Positions 1 to 9,514 of a stretch of DNA of 64,000 nucleotides are shown here, in pieces. This DNA comes from Xiphophorus maculatus. Taxonomy: Eukaryota > Chordata > Actinopteri > Cyprinodontiformes > Poeciliidae. Under the pieces are notes generated by a model, which saw nothing but the letters and a program-made list of their open reading frames with translations, was not told the DNA's origin and made no database searches. The first letter of the stretch is position 1, and each line of letters begins with the position of its first letter. The position numbers and the translations under genes were made by a program. The stretch lies in the NCBI RefSeq assembly GCF_002775205.1, contig NC_036458.1:434983-498982 (forward strand), given 5' to 3'.

Positions 1-383
1 CCAAACGTTTGGACACACCTTCTAATTCAATGAGTTTCCTTTATTTTCATGACTATTGACATTGTAGATTCACACTGAAGGCATCAAAACTATGAATAAC
101 ACATGTGGAAATATGCACTAAACAAAAAAGTGTAAACAACTGAAAACACCCCTTATATTCTAGTTTCTTCAAAGTATCAACCTTTTGCTGTGATTACTGC
201 TTTGCACACACTCTGCATTTTCTTGATGAGCTTCAAGAGGTCGTCACCTGAAATGGTTTTCACTTCATAGGTCAACCTGCCCTGTCAGGTTAATAAGTGG
301 GATTTCTTGCCTTATAATAGTCATGAAAATAAAGAAAACCCATTGAATTAGAAGGTGTGTCCAAACTTTTGGTCTGTACTGTA
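1..383. mobile_element. Tc1/mariner-like MITE, left tip cut by the window edge
   Basis: The first ~55 bases and bases 318-372 are near-perfect reverse complements of each other, sharing a core that reads TTTGGACACACCTTCTAATT at one end. The right tip ends GGTCTGTACTG followed by TA, the usual Tc1/mariner target. The body keeps phrases I recognise from the 5' part of fish Tc1-like elements, but the transposase region is missing, so this is an internally deleted non-autonomous copy. The left end is incomplete because the window starts inside the terminal repeat. Confidence 0.85.
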
Positions 384-452
384 CATATATATATATATAA
401 AATTCCCTTCTCACCCACCGCGGGTGGTTCTTATCCTCTGAGCTCGGGTCCT

Positions 453-2666
453 CTACCAGAGGCCTGGGAGCTTGAGGGTTCTGCCCAGTATCTTGGCTGT
501 GCCAAGGACTGCACATTTCTGGACTGAGATGTCTGATGTTGTTCCTGGGATCTGTTGTAGCCATTGGTCCAGTTTGGGGGTGACTGCCCCGAGGGCCCCG
601 ATGACCACAGGCACCACTGTGGTCTTCACCTTCCAGGCCCTCTCCAGTTCCTCCCTGAGGCCCTGGTATTTCTCTAGTTTCTCGTGCTCCTTTTTCCTGA
701 TGTTGCAGTCGCTTGGTATCGCTACATCTATCACAACGGCTTTCCTCTGTTGTTTATCCACTACAACAATGTCTGGTTGGTTCGCCATTACCATTTTGTC
801 TGTCTGGATCTGGAAGTCCCACAGGATCTTAGCTCTGGCGTTCTCCGCCACCTTTGGGGGTGTTTCCCACTTTGATCTCGGGGTTTCCAGTCCATATTCT
901 GCACAGATGTTTCTGTACACTATACCTGCAACTTGGTTATGTCGTTCCATGTACGCTTTCCCTGCCAGTATCTTGCACCCTGCTGTTATGTGCTGGACTG
1001 TCTCAGGGGCCTCCTTGCACAACCTACACCTTGGGTCTTGTCTGGTGTGGTATATCTGGGCCTCTATTGCTCTGGTGTTTAGGGCCTGTTCCTGGGCGGA
1101 AAGGATGAGGGCCTCTGTGCTGTCCTTGAGTCCAGCTTTTTCCAGCCATTGGTAGGATTTACTGATATCAGCCACTTGGGTTATTTGCTGGTGGTACATC
1201 CCATGTAGGGGCTTGTCCTCCCATGATGGTATCTCTGGCACCTCAACCTCCGTTCCCTGTTGTCTGAGACATTCACTGAGCACATTGTCTGTTGAGGCTT
1301 TGTCCCTGATGTATTTATGGATCTTAGTTGTTTCGTCCTGGACTGTGGTTCTCACACTCACTAGTCCTCTGCCTCCTTCCTTGCGGCTCGTGTACAGTCT
1401 CAGGGTGCTGGATTTGGGATGGAATCCTCCATGCATTGTTAGTAGTTTTCTAGTCTTAATATCCGTGGCTTTTATCTCCTCCTTTGGCCAGCTAATTATT
1501 CCAGCAGGGTATCTGATTACTGGCAGGGCATAGCTGTTTATCGCACGGATTTTGTTCTTGCCATTGAGCTGGCTTCTCAGGACTTGCCTTATTCGTTGGA
1601 GGTATTTAGCTGTGGCTCCTTTCCTTGTGACCTCATCGAGGTTGCCATTTGCTTGTGGTATACCTAGGTACTTGTAACTGTCCTCTATGTCTGCTATTGT
1701 TCCTTCTGGGAGTGAGACCCCTTCTGTGCGGATGACCTTCCCCCTCTTGGTGATCAGCCGACCACACTTCTCTAGTCCGAATGACATCCCAATGTCCGTG
1801 CTGTAGATCCTGGTGGTGTGGATCAGTGAGTCGATGTCTCGCTCACTCTTGGCATACAGCTTGATGTCATCCATATAGAGAAGGTGGCTGATGTTGGCCC
1901 CATTTTTGAGTCGGTATCCATAGCCAGTCTTGTTGATAATTTGGCTGAGGGGGTTCAGGCCTATGCAGAACAGTAGCGAGGACAGAGCATCTCCTTGGTA
2001 TATGCCACATTTGATGGACACTTGTGCAAGTGGTTTGCAGTTGGCTTCAAGGGTGGTTTTCCACAGCCTCATCGAGTTTGCAATGAAGGCTCTCAGAGTC
2101 CTGTTGATGTTATACATCTCTAAGCATTCAATGATCCAAGTATGCGGCATTGAGTCATAGGCTTTCTTGTAATCAATCCAAGCCATGCACAGGTTGGTGT
2201 GTCGGGTTTTGCAGTCTCGGGCAACTGTGCGGTCTACGAGGAGTTGGTGTTTGGCTCCTCTGCTATTTACACCGATACCTTTCTGTGCCGTGCTCATGTG
2301 TTTATCCATGTGTTTGCTTATCTTGGCCGCTATGATGCCTGATATGAGCTTCCATGTTGTGGAGAGGAAGGTTATTGGTCGGTAGTTGGGTGGGACTGGA
2401 CCCTTTGATGGATCCTTTTGGATTAGGATTGTCCGCCCTTCAGTTAACCATTCAGGGTGGGTCACACTTTGTAGCAGCTGGTTCATTTGGCCTGCCAGTC
2501 GCTCATGGAGGGCAGTGAGTTTCTTTAGCCAGTAGGCATGGATCATGCCAGGCCCTGGTGCTGTCCAGTTTTTCATACCTGAGACTCTTTCTTGGACATC
2601 TGTCACAGTGATGGTTACCAAGGCTTGCTCAGGGAGGTTATTATGGTCCTCTCGTAGAGAGATCAA
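453..2666 (-). pseudogene. LINE reverse transcriptase with C-terminal restriction-like endonuclease
   Basis: An open frame of 737 codons. The N-terminal third contains the RT palm and fingers: NYRPITFLSTTWKLISGIIA, AWIDYKKAYDSMPHTWI, GIYQGDALSSLLFCIGLNPL and the catalytic YMDD box (LLYMDDIKLYAKSE). The C-terminal part has a Cys-His finger (CRLC, HITAGC) and then QPDIVVVDKQQRKAVVIDVA, which fits the PD-(D/E)xK restriction-like nuclease of R2/R4-type LINEs. The YMDD and nuclease residues look intact. The frame lacks the upstream part of the element's protein, so I treat it as a decayed but well-preserved piece rather than a host gene. Confidence 0.85.
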
Positions 2667-3749
2667 CCACTGTGCATTGCTGTTGTGGGACGCCTCCCTT
2701 TCCCATATGCCTTTCCAGTATTGGCAAGAACAAAACCCTCCAGCCTTGGTGGGTCTACTCTGTTGTTATTACCCTGCCATTGAGAGTACACCTTAGCTGG
2801 TTGAGTGGAGAAGAGCCGGTTAATCCTTCTGGATTCATTCTCCCTTGTGTATCTCTTTAGGCGGCTGGCCAAGGCTTGGAGCCTCTGTTTGGCAGTTTCG
2901 AGTGCTTCAGGTATGGGCATCTGCCTGTACTTTCTGGGTACTGGTCTTTTCATTGTACCCTTGTGGAGCTCTGACAGTTGGCTCACTTCCCTCCTTGTTA
3001 CCTTGATTTTAGCCTCTAACCGTCTTTTCCATGGTGGGTATTGGGTCTCATGGCTGCTCTTATAGCCAAATATCTCAAGGATCACTGATGCTGATTTCTA
3101 GATCAGCTCATTGGTTTCTGTTATGGTGTTGGTAGGGATCGTTCTCAATGCTGCATTCACATTCTCAGTGATCTCTGATGGTACTTCACTCAGCCGTTGT
3201 AATTGGCGCCGAGGAGGTCTGGTTGTCATTCGGGTCATGATTTTCTCTCTCAGGTCAGCAGCCGTCTCGTTCAGCTCTGATTCGCTCAACGGGGCCGTGT
3301 ATCCCCTGACTGGGTGGGGACTTGTAGTTAAGTCCCCACAGTTCTGACATCCAGGTTCCTCCTTTTTGCCGTAGCATTTGTGTTGTATCTCGTCAATCTC
3401 AAGTTGTGATAGCAGTTGCCGTTTGCGGATGTTGGAACACTGAGCTACTAGTTGTTTAGCGCTTAGTGTTGACTGGGGATGTCGAAGCAACCATTCCTTC
3501 ACCAGTCTTTGCAACCTCTCTGATTAGGGTTACTTGAGTAGTAGCATTCCAACAGATCCACATTTTCATCTCTCGCCCATTTCCGTCTTGTTCCAGTAGC
3601 CCATTTGTCATCAAGGTGCCCTGGTTCCCCAACACCTGACGCAGACCTTGTTTGGCCAGGCGACGTCTGAGCCGGCATGTTATGCATTTTAGTATCTCTC
3701 ATGGTATGAGGTAGGCAGTAGCTTGAAGGGTCTTGCCTAAGGACCCAGA

Positions 3750-3842
3750 CTGGATTCGAACCCCGCCCTCTCGGGTGATATACTGATGCCTTAGTATATC
3801 ACCCTTATCTATTGAGCTGACTGGATAGCTCAATAGATAAGA
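3750..3842 (-). other. tRNA-like double hairpin leader at the LINE 5' end
   Basis: Two perfect inverted repeats lie back to back. The first (3804-3842) has 15-bp arms reading CTTATCTATTGAGCT around an 8-base loop. The second (about 3766-3797) has 12-bp arms GGGTGATATACT around AAGGCATC on the minus strand. They are followed by GGTTCGAATCC, which matches the pol III B box. An A-box-like AGCTCAATAGATAAG lies in the first hairpin. The shape suggests a tRNA-derived promoter or a SINE fused to the LINE; the anticodon-stem position is replaced by the longer second hairpin. Confidence 0.55.
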
Positions 3843-3844
3843 CA

Positions 3845-3847
3845 TCA

Positions 3848-3881
<34 letters not shown>

Positions 3882-3940
3882 CCTATATATATAGGCTGTA
3901 ATTCCTAGTAATAATAATAATTTATTATTATTCCAGCTTC
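3845..3940. repeat. TA tract and AT-rich palindromes
   Basis: A (TA)n run at about 3852-3880 is followed by CCTATATATATAGG and then TAATAATAATAA meeting its complement. All can form cruciforms. The run borders the 5' end of the LINE and matches the TA run at its 3' end, so it is probably the split target site. Confidence 0.8.
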
Positions 3941-4585
3941 ATGTCAGAAACTCGATCATCTTCATCACTGAAGGAGCTTCAAAATAAATGATTTATTACT
4001 TCCATATTTGATGCTTAGTTGCAAAAAAAAGAAAACTAATTTATTCAGTCATAAAAACAAAAAAGCATCAGCTGTGATAGTTTGATTAAAATAAATGAAT
4101 CTAAAGATGACCTCTGACCCTGGAAAGCCTGATGATGATTTCAAAGAACAATCAGAAAACAATATAAATAAACTGGAGCAACCTCACAACACTGGAACCT
4201 CAAAACATTGTCCTGAACCGTATGCAAGGTAATTTCGTCCTGTATGCACCCTGTGCACGCAAAATGACAATAAAGTCAGTCTAAGTCTCTAAACTGGTCA
4301 GGAACGCAGCGCAGAATAAATATGTCTAACTGAGAGACATTTTTAAATAGATGAAATTAAATAGTGTGTTTATAATGTAGTGTTAATAAGACAACTTTCT
4401 CCTTAAAACAGATCCGATCCGAGTTTAAGTGAACCTGGAGAGTCCCAGTCCTCCGAGTCTCCTTCCGTCTAAAACCTGAAATATCCAACAGATTGAATAA
4501 ACCTTCGGCCTTCAGGAGGATTTCTGCGCTTTATTAAACCAACATGTTGATATTTTTGCTCTAATATTGTCTCCGTCATTCCCGC
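3941..4585. other. Intergenic, no gene seen
   Basis: AT-rich spacer between the LINE and the hsp70 promoter. Around 4210-4290 a short stretch with ATGACAATAAAGTCAGTCTA resembles the 3' tail of a degraded retroposon. Nothing else could be supported. Confidence 0.5.
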
Positions 4586-4589
4586 TCTG

Positions 4590-4775
4590 GGAGCTTCTGG
4601 AAATGTTGTGAATTCATCGGGCTTTTCTGTCACTTTCTGACATTTTCTCGGAGCGACCAGAAGCTGGGAGAAACTTCTAGCGGGTGACGTCATGACGTCA
4701 CGGGGCCTCGCCGCGCTCTGTGATTGGCCGAAGGCTGGAGAAGCAGCGAGAAGCGAGTGAGGGGGTATAAATAGC
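4590..4775 (+). promoter_or_regulatory. hsp70: hsp70 promoter: heat-shock elements, tandem CREs, CCAAT, TATA
   Basis: Reading toward the gene: an HSE-like array of alternating TTC/GAA units at 4594-4613 (TTCTGGAAATGTTGTGAATT), a second HSE at about 4654-4680 (AGAAG, AGAAACTTCT), two abutting CRE palindromes TGACGTCA at 4685-4692 and 4693-4700, an inverted CCAAT box (ATTGG, 4723-4727) and a TATA box (TATAAA, 4766-4771). This layout fits an HSF1-driven inducible gene. The HSEs lie about 100-190 bases from the likely start site near 4795. Confidence 0.85.
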
Positions 4776-4794
4776 GGTGAGGGCGAAGCTGAGA

Positions 4795-5190
4795 CAGTTA
4801 GAGACTCAGAGACCTTCAGAGAACATCAGGAGATCCAGCAGAGGAGAAAGAAGCATCACAGCGCTCTGCGCAGGAAACTCTGGACTACAGTAAGTTCTAA
4901 CTTTTCTTCTTCTCTGCTCCCGCAGCGACTACAGACTGAATTCATGCTCCTATTAACTGGTGGAGGGACAGAGAAACACACGTTGTAGAGTTTAGTCAAA
5001 GGCAGGACAGATTTGTGGAGCAAATGATGTTTGAACGTCTCCGAGGCGTCGCTGAACGCAGCTTTGCAGAAGCAGTCGGATTGGAGCAAAACCTGCTACA
5101 CAGTCCAGTAAAAACCTAAAGTGTAGCATATGAAGTGTTTCTGAGAGGGAATAATCCTCCTTCTCCTCCTGTGTGTCTCTGCTGGTTTAG
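4795..5190 (+). other. hsp70: hsp70 5' UTR exon and leader intron
   Basis: Transcription probably begins about 25 bases after the TATA box. The untranslated exon ends at 4889 with donor GTAAGTTC, and the intron ends with a pyrimidine run and GGTTTAG at 5190. Translation starts 24 bases into the next exon. A 5' UTR intron with an uninterrupted coding exon is a known arrangement for some fish hsp70 genes. Boundaries are from splice consensus only. Confidence 0.7.
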
Positions 5191-5213
5191 GCCTGAAAGG
5201 AAACCCAGCCAAG

Positions 5214-7133
5214 ATGTGTGCAGCTAAAAACGTGGCCATCGGCATCGACCTGGGCACCACCTACTCCTGCGTGGGGGTTTTCCAGCACGGAAAAGTGGAA
5301 ATCATCGCCAACGACCAGGGCAACAGGACCACCCCCAGCTACGTGGCCTTCACTGACACCGAGAGGCTGATCGGGGACGCGGCCAAGAACCAGGTGGCCC
5401 TGAACCCCAGCAACACGGTGTTTGACGCCAAGAGGCTGATCGGCAGAAAGTTTGAAGAGCCGGTGGTGCAGGCCGACATGAAGCACTGGCCCTTCGAGGT
5501 GCTTTCAGACGGAGGCAGGCCCAAAATTCAGGTGGAGTACAAAGGGGAGAACAAAGCCTTCTTCCCTGAGGAGATCTCCTCCATGGTCCTGGTGAAGATG
5601 AAGGAAATCGCCGAGGCCTACCTGGGCCACAAGGTGTCCAACGCCGTGGTCACGGTCCCCGCCTACTTCAACGACTCCCAGCGACAGGCCACCAAAGACG
5701 CAGGCGTCATTGCGGGACTCAACGTCTTGAGGATCATCAACGAGCCCACGGCGGCCGCCATCGCCTACGGTCTGGACAAAGGCAAGTCGGGAGAGAGAAA
5801 CGTCCTGATCTTTGACCTGGGCGGAGGCACCTTCGACGTGTCCGTCCTGACCATCGAGGACGGCATCTTTGAGGTGAAGGCCACGGCCGGAGACACTCAC
5901 TTGGGAGGAGAGGACTTTGACAACCGCATGGTCAACCACTTTGTGGAGGAGTTCAAGAGGAAACACAAGAAGGACATCAGCCAGAACAAGAGAGCCTTGA
6001 GGAGGCTGCGCACAGCTTGCGAGAGGGCCAAGAGGACCCTGTCCTCCAGCTCCCAGGCCAGCATCGAGATCGACTCTCTGTTCGAGGGTGTGGACCTGTA
6101 CACCTCCATCACCAGGGCTCGCTTTGAGGAGCTGTGCTCCGACCTGTTCAGGGGAACCTTGGAGCCTGTGGAGAAGGCTTTGAGGGACGCCAAGATGGAC
6201 AAGGGCCAGATCCATGACGCGGTCCTGGTGGGAGGCTCCACCCGAATCCCCAAGATCCAGAAGCTGCTGCAGGACTTCTTCAACGGCCGGGAGCTGAACA
6301 AGAGCATCAACCCGGACGAGGCGGTGGCTTACGGCGCCGCCGTCCAGGCCGCCATCCTGACGGGAGACACGTCGGGGAACGTCCAGGACCTGCTGCTGCT
6401 GGACGTGGCTCCTCTGTCCCTGGGGATCGAGACGGCCGGAGGAGTGATGACTGCCCTGATCAAACGCAACACCACCGTCCCCACCAAGCAGACCCAGGTG
6501 TTCAGCACCTACTCCGACAACCAGCCCGGGGTCCTGATCCAGGTCTACGAAGGGGAGAGAGCCATGACCAAGGACAACAACCTGCTGGGCAGGTTTGAGC
6601 TGACGGGAATCCCGCCCGCTCCACGAGGGGTCCCGCAGATCGAGGTCACCTTTGACGTGGACGCCAACGGCATCCTGAACGTGTCCGCGGTGGACAAAAG
6701 CACCGGCAAAGAGAACAAGATCACCATCGCCAACGACAAGGGCCGACTGAGCAAAGACGAGATCGAGAGGATGGTGCAGGACGCCGAGAAGTACAAAGCC
6801 GAGGACGAGCTGCAGAGGGACAAGATAGCTGCCAAGAACTCCCTGGAGTCCTACGCTTTCACCGTGAAGAGCAGCGTGGAGGACGAGAGCTTGAAGGGCA
6901 AGATCAGCCAGGAGGACAAGAAGAAGGTGGTGGACAAGTGCCAGGAGACCATCAGCTGGCTGGAGAACAACCAGCTGGCTGAGAAAGACGAGTACCAACA
7001 CCAGCAGAAAGAGCTGGAGAAGGTGTGCAACCCCATCATCAGCAACTTGTACCAGGGAGGGAGGCCCACTGGGAGCTGCAGAGAGCAGGCAGGAGCCCAC
7101 AGCCAGGGGCCCACTGTGGAGGAGGTGGACTGA
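5214..7133 (+). CDS. hsp70: Heat shock protein 70, inducible cytosolic type
   Basis: A 639-residue ATP-dependent chaperone of cytosol and nucleus, encoded in one exon. The nucleotide-binding domain (about residues 5-385) has [14 protein letters not shown] near the N-terminus, [14 protein letters not shown] around 200 and [16 protein letters not shown] around 340. The interdomain linker reads [18 protein letters not shown]. The substrate-binding domain and helical lid follow, and the protein ends in EEVD, the cytosolic signal that binds TPR co-chaperones such as HOP and CHIP. Length is normal for the family (about 640). The tail is slightly unusual: GGRPTGSC replaces the more common GGMPGS type. 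The ATG is the first in the exon after the leader intron. HSEs upstream argue for HSPA1-type inducible hsp70 rather than constitutive HSC70, whose coding region carries introns. Very high GC3 produces long antisense frames that I do not regard as genes. Confidence 0.97.
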   Translation: MCAAKNVAIGIDLGTTYSCVGVFQHGKVEIIANDQGNRTTPSYVAFTDTERLIGDAAKNQVALNPSNTVFDAKRLIGRKFEEPVVQADMKHWPFEVLSDGGRPKIQVEYKGENKAFFPEEISSMVLVKMKEIAEAYLGHKVSNAVVTVPAYFNDSQRQATKDAGVIAGLNVLRIINEPTAAAIAYGLDKGKSGERNVLIFDLGGGTFDVSVLTIEDGIFEVKATAGDTHLGGEDFDNRMVNHFVEEFKRKHKKDISQNKRALRRLRTACERAKRTLSSSSQASIEIDSLFEGVDLYTSITRARFEELCSDLFRGTLEPVEKALRDAKMDKGQIHDAVLVGGSTRIPKIQKLLQDFFNGRELNKSINPDEAVAYGAAVQAAILTGDTSGNVQDLLLLDVAPLSLGIETAGGVMTALIKRNTTVPTKQTQVFSTYSDNQPGVLIQVYEGERAMTKDNNLLGRFELTGIPPAPRGVPQIEVTFDVDANGILNVSAVDKSTGKENKITIANDKGRLSKDEIERMVQDAEKYKAEDELQRDKIAAKNSLESYAFTVKSSVEDESLKGKISQEDKKKVVDKCQETISWLENNQLAEKDEYQHQQKELEKVCNPIISNLYQGGRPTGSCREQAGAHSQGPTVEEVD

Positions 7134-7241
7134 AGGACCACTGGTGGTTTCACCTTTTTCTCATCTTGATGTTTTTCTTCCTCTTTCTAAATAGAATTTG
7201 CATCTGAATGTATTTTTCATCTTAAAGCTGCTGGACAATGT

Positions 7242-7247
7242 AATAAA
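7242..7247 (+). terminator. hsp70: hsp70 polyadenylation signal
   Basis: AATAAA about 110 bases after the stop codon, the first canonical signal in the 3' UTR. Confidence 0.7.
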
Positions 7248-7254
7248 GATGAGA

Positions 7255-7845
7255 AAAACGATTCCAGACTGTTTGTTGTTGAGAAATATATTTTAAAAAC
7301 TGAGCTGTAATTTCAGATGTTCTTGAGTCATCATTGTCACAATTGAACTGTAAAAACTTTATGTTTGAGTTATGATCATTAAAGTTGTAAATATTTTACA
7401 GAGTAAACACGTTTTTTCTTTGCTGTACAGTAAAATAAAAGATTAAACCAAATGTTCTGATCAATGTTTTTATTTTTCTGGGTTTCGGGTCAAAGCAAAA
7501 CAAATGAAACCAGCTTCATATTTTGTCCACATCTAAACTCCCGAGGCTCTGAAGAACATTTAAATGTTGAGAAGATGAGCCTCATGGTTCCAGGCCTCTA
7601 TTAATATTCAACTTTTAAGTATATAAACCTTTCTGGAGGCATTGAAAAATATATTGAGAATAAATTAAACTGGATGGGGGGAAAAAAGAACCAAAGAAAC
7701 ACACTTCTCTAATTTAAAACAAATTAGATACACGAAACTAACAAACATTTAACGTTTTAAAACTAAAGTTAATCAGATTCAATAGGACAAGAGACAGATT
7801 AATGATTTAGTGAGCAAAGTTTCAATACTGGAGCTGCGAGTTCAA
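7255..7845. other. Intergenic, AT-rich, no gene seen
   Basis: Spacer between the hsp70 poly(A) signal and the GC-richer block before sh2b1. Several further AATAAA-like motifs occur (for example near 7433), which could be alternative hsp70 ends. No ORF of note. Confidence 0.5.
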
Positions 7846-7849
7846 ACAG

Positions 7850-8300
7850 GACCGAGCTTCCTGTAAATATCGCGAGAAAAGAAGCAGAGCGAGAAAACGG
7901 GTCCAGTCAAGGCATAGCGATATTCATATTTAGCAACAACAACAGCGACAACAGGGTTTGCGGAGGATGGTGTTGTTGTTGCGTTAACAGGCTGGATGCC
8001 GGTATGTGCGGCCGCAGGTGAAACGCCTGGCTGCGATGAACAGGTACGGCTCAGTCGCTCTTTTAGTAGCAGCTAGTTAGCGGGTTAGCAGGTAGCCGTT
8101 AGCTCGGAGCTAATGTTTGGCGTTAGCTTCAGGTTTCTGATTCAGTCCGCGGATTATTTTCCGCACAGCCAACATGAAACCCCACGGAGCAGCTAAAATC
8201 CCGCCGTGGGTGTGACCCCAGCGGACAACAAGCGGCAGGTTGGCGGGGAGAGCGGGCAGCTATTGTTAGCAGGTTAGCAGGCTAACGGGCTGAATGATCG
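7850..8300 (+). promoter_or_regulatory. sh2b1: Candidate sh2b1 promoter and untranslated first exon
   Basis: The base composition shifts here to CpG-containing sequence (ATATCGCGAGA, GCGGCCGC, CCGCGG). A donor-like CCGCAG|GTGAAAC lies at about 8016. A matching acceptor (TATCCTGCAG at about 9253-9262) sits ~250 bases before the sh2b1 ATG, which would give a 5' UTR intron of about 1.2 kb. The block also carries many GTTAGC/GCTAAC motifs. It is inferred from position and composition, with no TATA box. Confidence 0.4.
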
Positions 8301-8476
8301 CTAGCCTGCAGTTAGTGGCTTTAACAGCAGCCTCTCCTCTGGTGCTGGACGGACTCAGAGGTTATTCAGCATTTATTCAGCTGCCCCGGGTTACAGTGAC
8401 CGTCTGCAGGAGAAAGTAGATCCATTTGGAAAAATCTGGAAGGATCTTCATTTAATAACCCACTTAAAGAGACATT

Positions 8477-8720
8477 TTCAATTCAGTTTATTTAAATATC
8501 ACAAATTCACAACACAAGTCCTCTGGAGGCTCAAAAATAATTCCAGTCCAGTCATTCCAGCTGATTCAACTGGTCAAGCAGTGCAGTTCCAGTGAGTCAT
8601 ACTGGTTTAAAAAGTTTTTACATTCACTCCCCCTGGACAAGCACGGAGCGACAGTGGACAGGAAAAACTCCCCTTTAACAGGAAGAAACCTCCGACAGAA
8701 CCAGAACCTGTAGGAGCAAA
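8477..8720. repeat. Dispersed fish interspersed repeat fragment
   Basis: The phrases AATTCAGTTTATTTAAATA, AAATTCACAACACAAGTC and AACAGGAAGAAACCTCC are hallmarks of a very common teleost interspersed repeat that I know by sequence but cannot classify. This copy is truncated and has no coding capacity. Confidence 0.55.
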
Positions 8721-9514
8721 GTGGCTACTTTCTGCTACTGGCGCTATAAGTTACAGAAAAACATCCTGGTGAGAAATAACACAGATTCTGTTTACTTCCT
8801 AGTAAAACATTTAGCTTAGGAATAATTGATAGAGATCAGGTAAATGATGCTGGTGGCAGATTATTTAAAGGGCCGTTGCTGTTTTTAGGTAATCGCATTA
8901 TATGGAACAGCTGCTGATTAGAATCTGACAAAAATAGCCTGAATATTCATGCAAACAGTATATTCCAATCACACTTTGAACTCATGTGAGTGCAGCGGAC
9001 ATCTTGGATGTAACATTTCAGGCAACATGCATTCAGTCTCTGCTACGTATGTAAGGTATCTGACCAGCTGCTCTGGCTTTTCGACCCAAACTGAAAAGCC
9101 AGAGCAGGCGCCGCCTGGTGGTTTTTATTTTATGTTGAGCATATCATCAAATTCCTGGTCTTCATGCTCCTGCAAGACTGACGGCGACCCGACTGGCGAC
9201 TAACCCGACTGACGGCGACCGTGTGCAGAGCTTCCTGTTGACCCCTCCTCTGTATCCTGCAGCTCGCGGCCTCGGCTCTCTGGGCGTCCGTCAGCAGATG
9301 AAGACGAGCCGGCGTGTTGAGGTCAGGCGCTGCAGCTGGTTGGAGGAGCTGGCTCTGCTGCAGCAGCGGAGGATGTGAGCAGCAGCGAGCCGCGGCGCTG
9401 CGATTGGCTGCAGGTTTATGGGTCCAGGCTGTGGACGAGCTGCTGGCTTTTCTGACTTCCTGTCTCTGCATGTTGAAGCGATTGGACTGAACTGAGTCGC
9501 AGACATTTCGCAGG

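Larger units (their letters stand above)
401..3842 (-). mobile_element. R4/Dong (Rex6-like) non-LTR retrotransposon, broken
   Basis: A LINE in reverse orientation. Going 5' to 3' on the minus strand, it has a tRNA-like hairpin leader (3842-3750), a basic N-terminal piece (3702-3499) with a Myb-like WARDENVDLLECYY motif, a linker with a CxxC pair (CQNC) at 3514-3098, a spacer block (3085-2663), and a long reverse transcriptase plus endonuclease ORF (2666-453). Both ends abut TA tracts (385-400 and 3852-3880). Dong-type elements are known to favour simple TA or TAA targets. Reading frames change at about 3.5, 3.09 and 2.66 kb, so the copy cannot make its full protein although the RT block is intact. 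The family call rests on RT order and the C-terminal restriction-like endonuclease; R4, Dong and Rex6 cannot be separated by eye. Confidence 0.85.

Noticed and set aside
5505-7100. 531-codon open frame antisense to hsp70
   Set aside because: It is the mirror of a highly biased, GC3-rich coding sequence. Long antisense frames over hsp70 are a known compositional effect, and the translation is repetitive Val/Leu/Gly/Asp with no domain.
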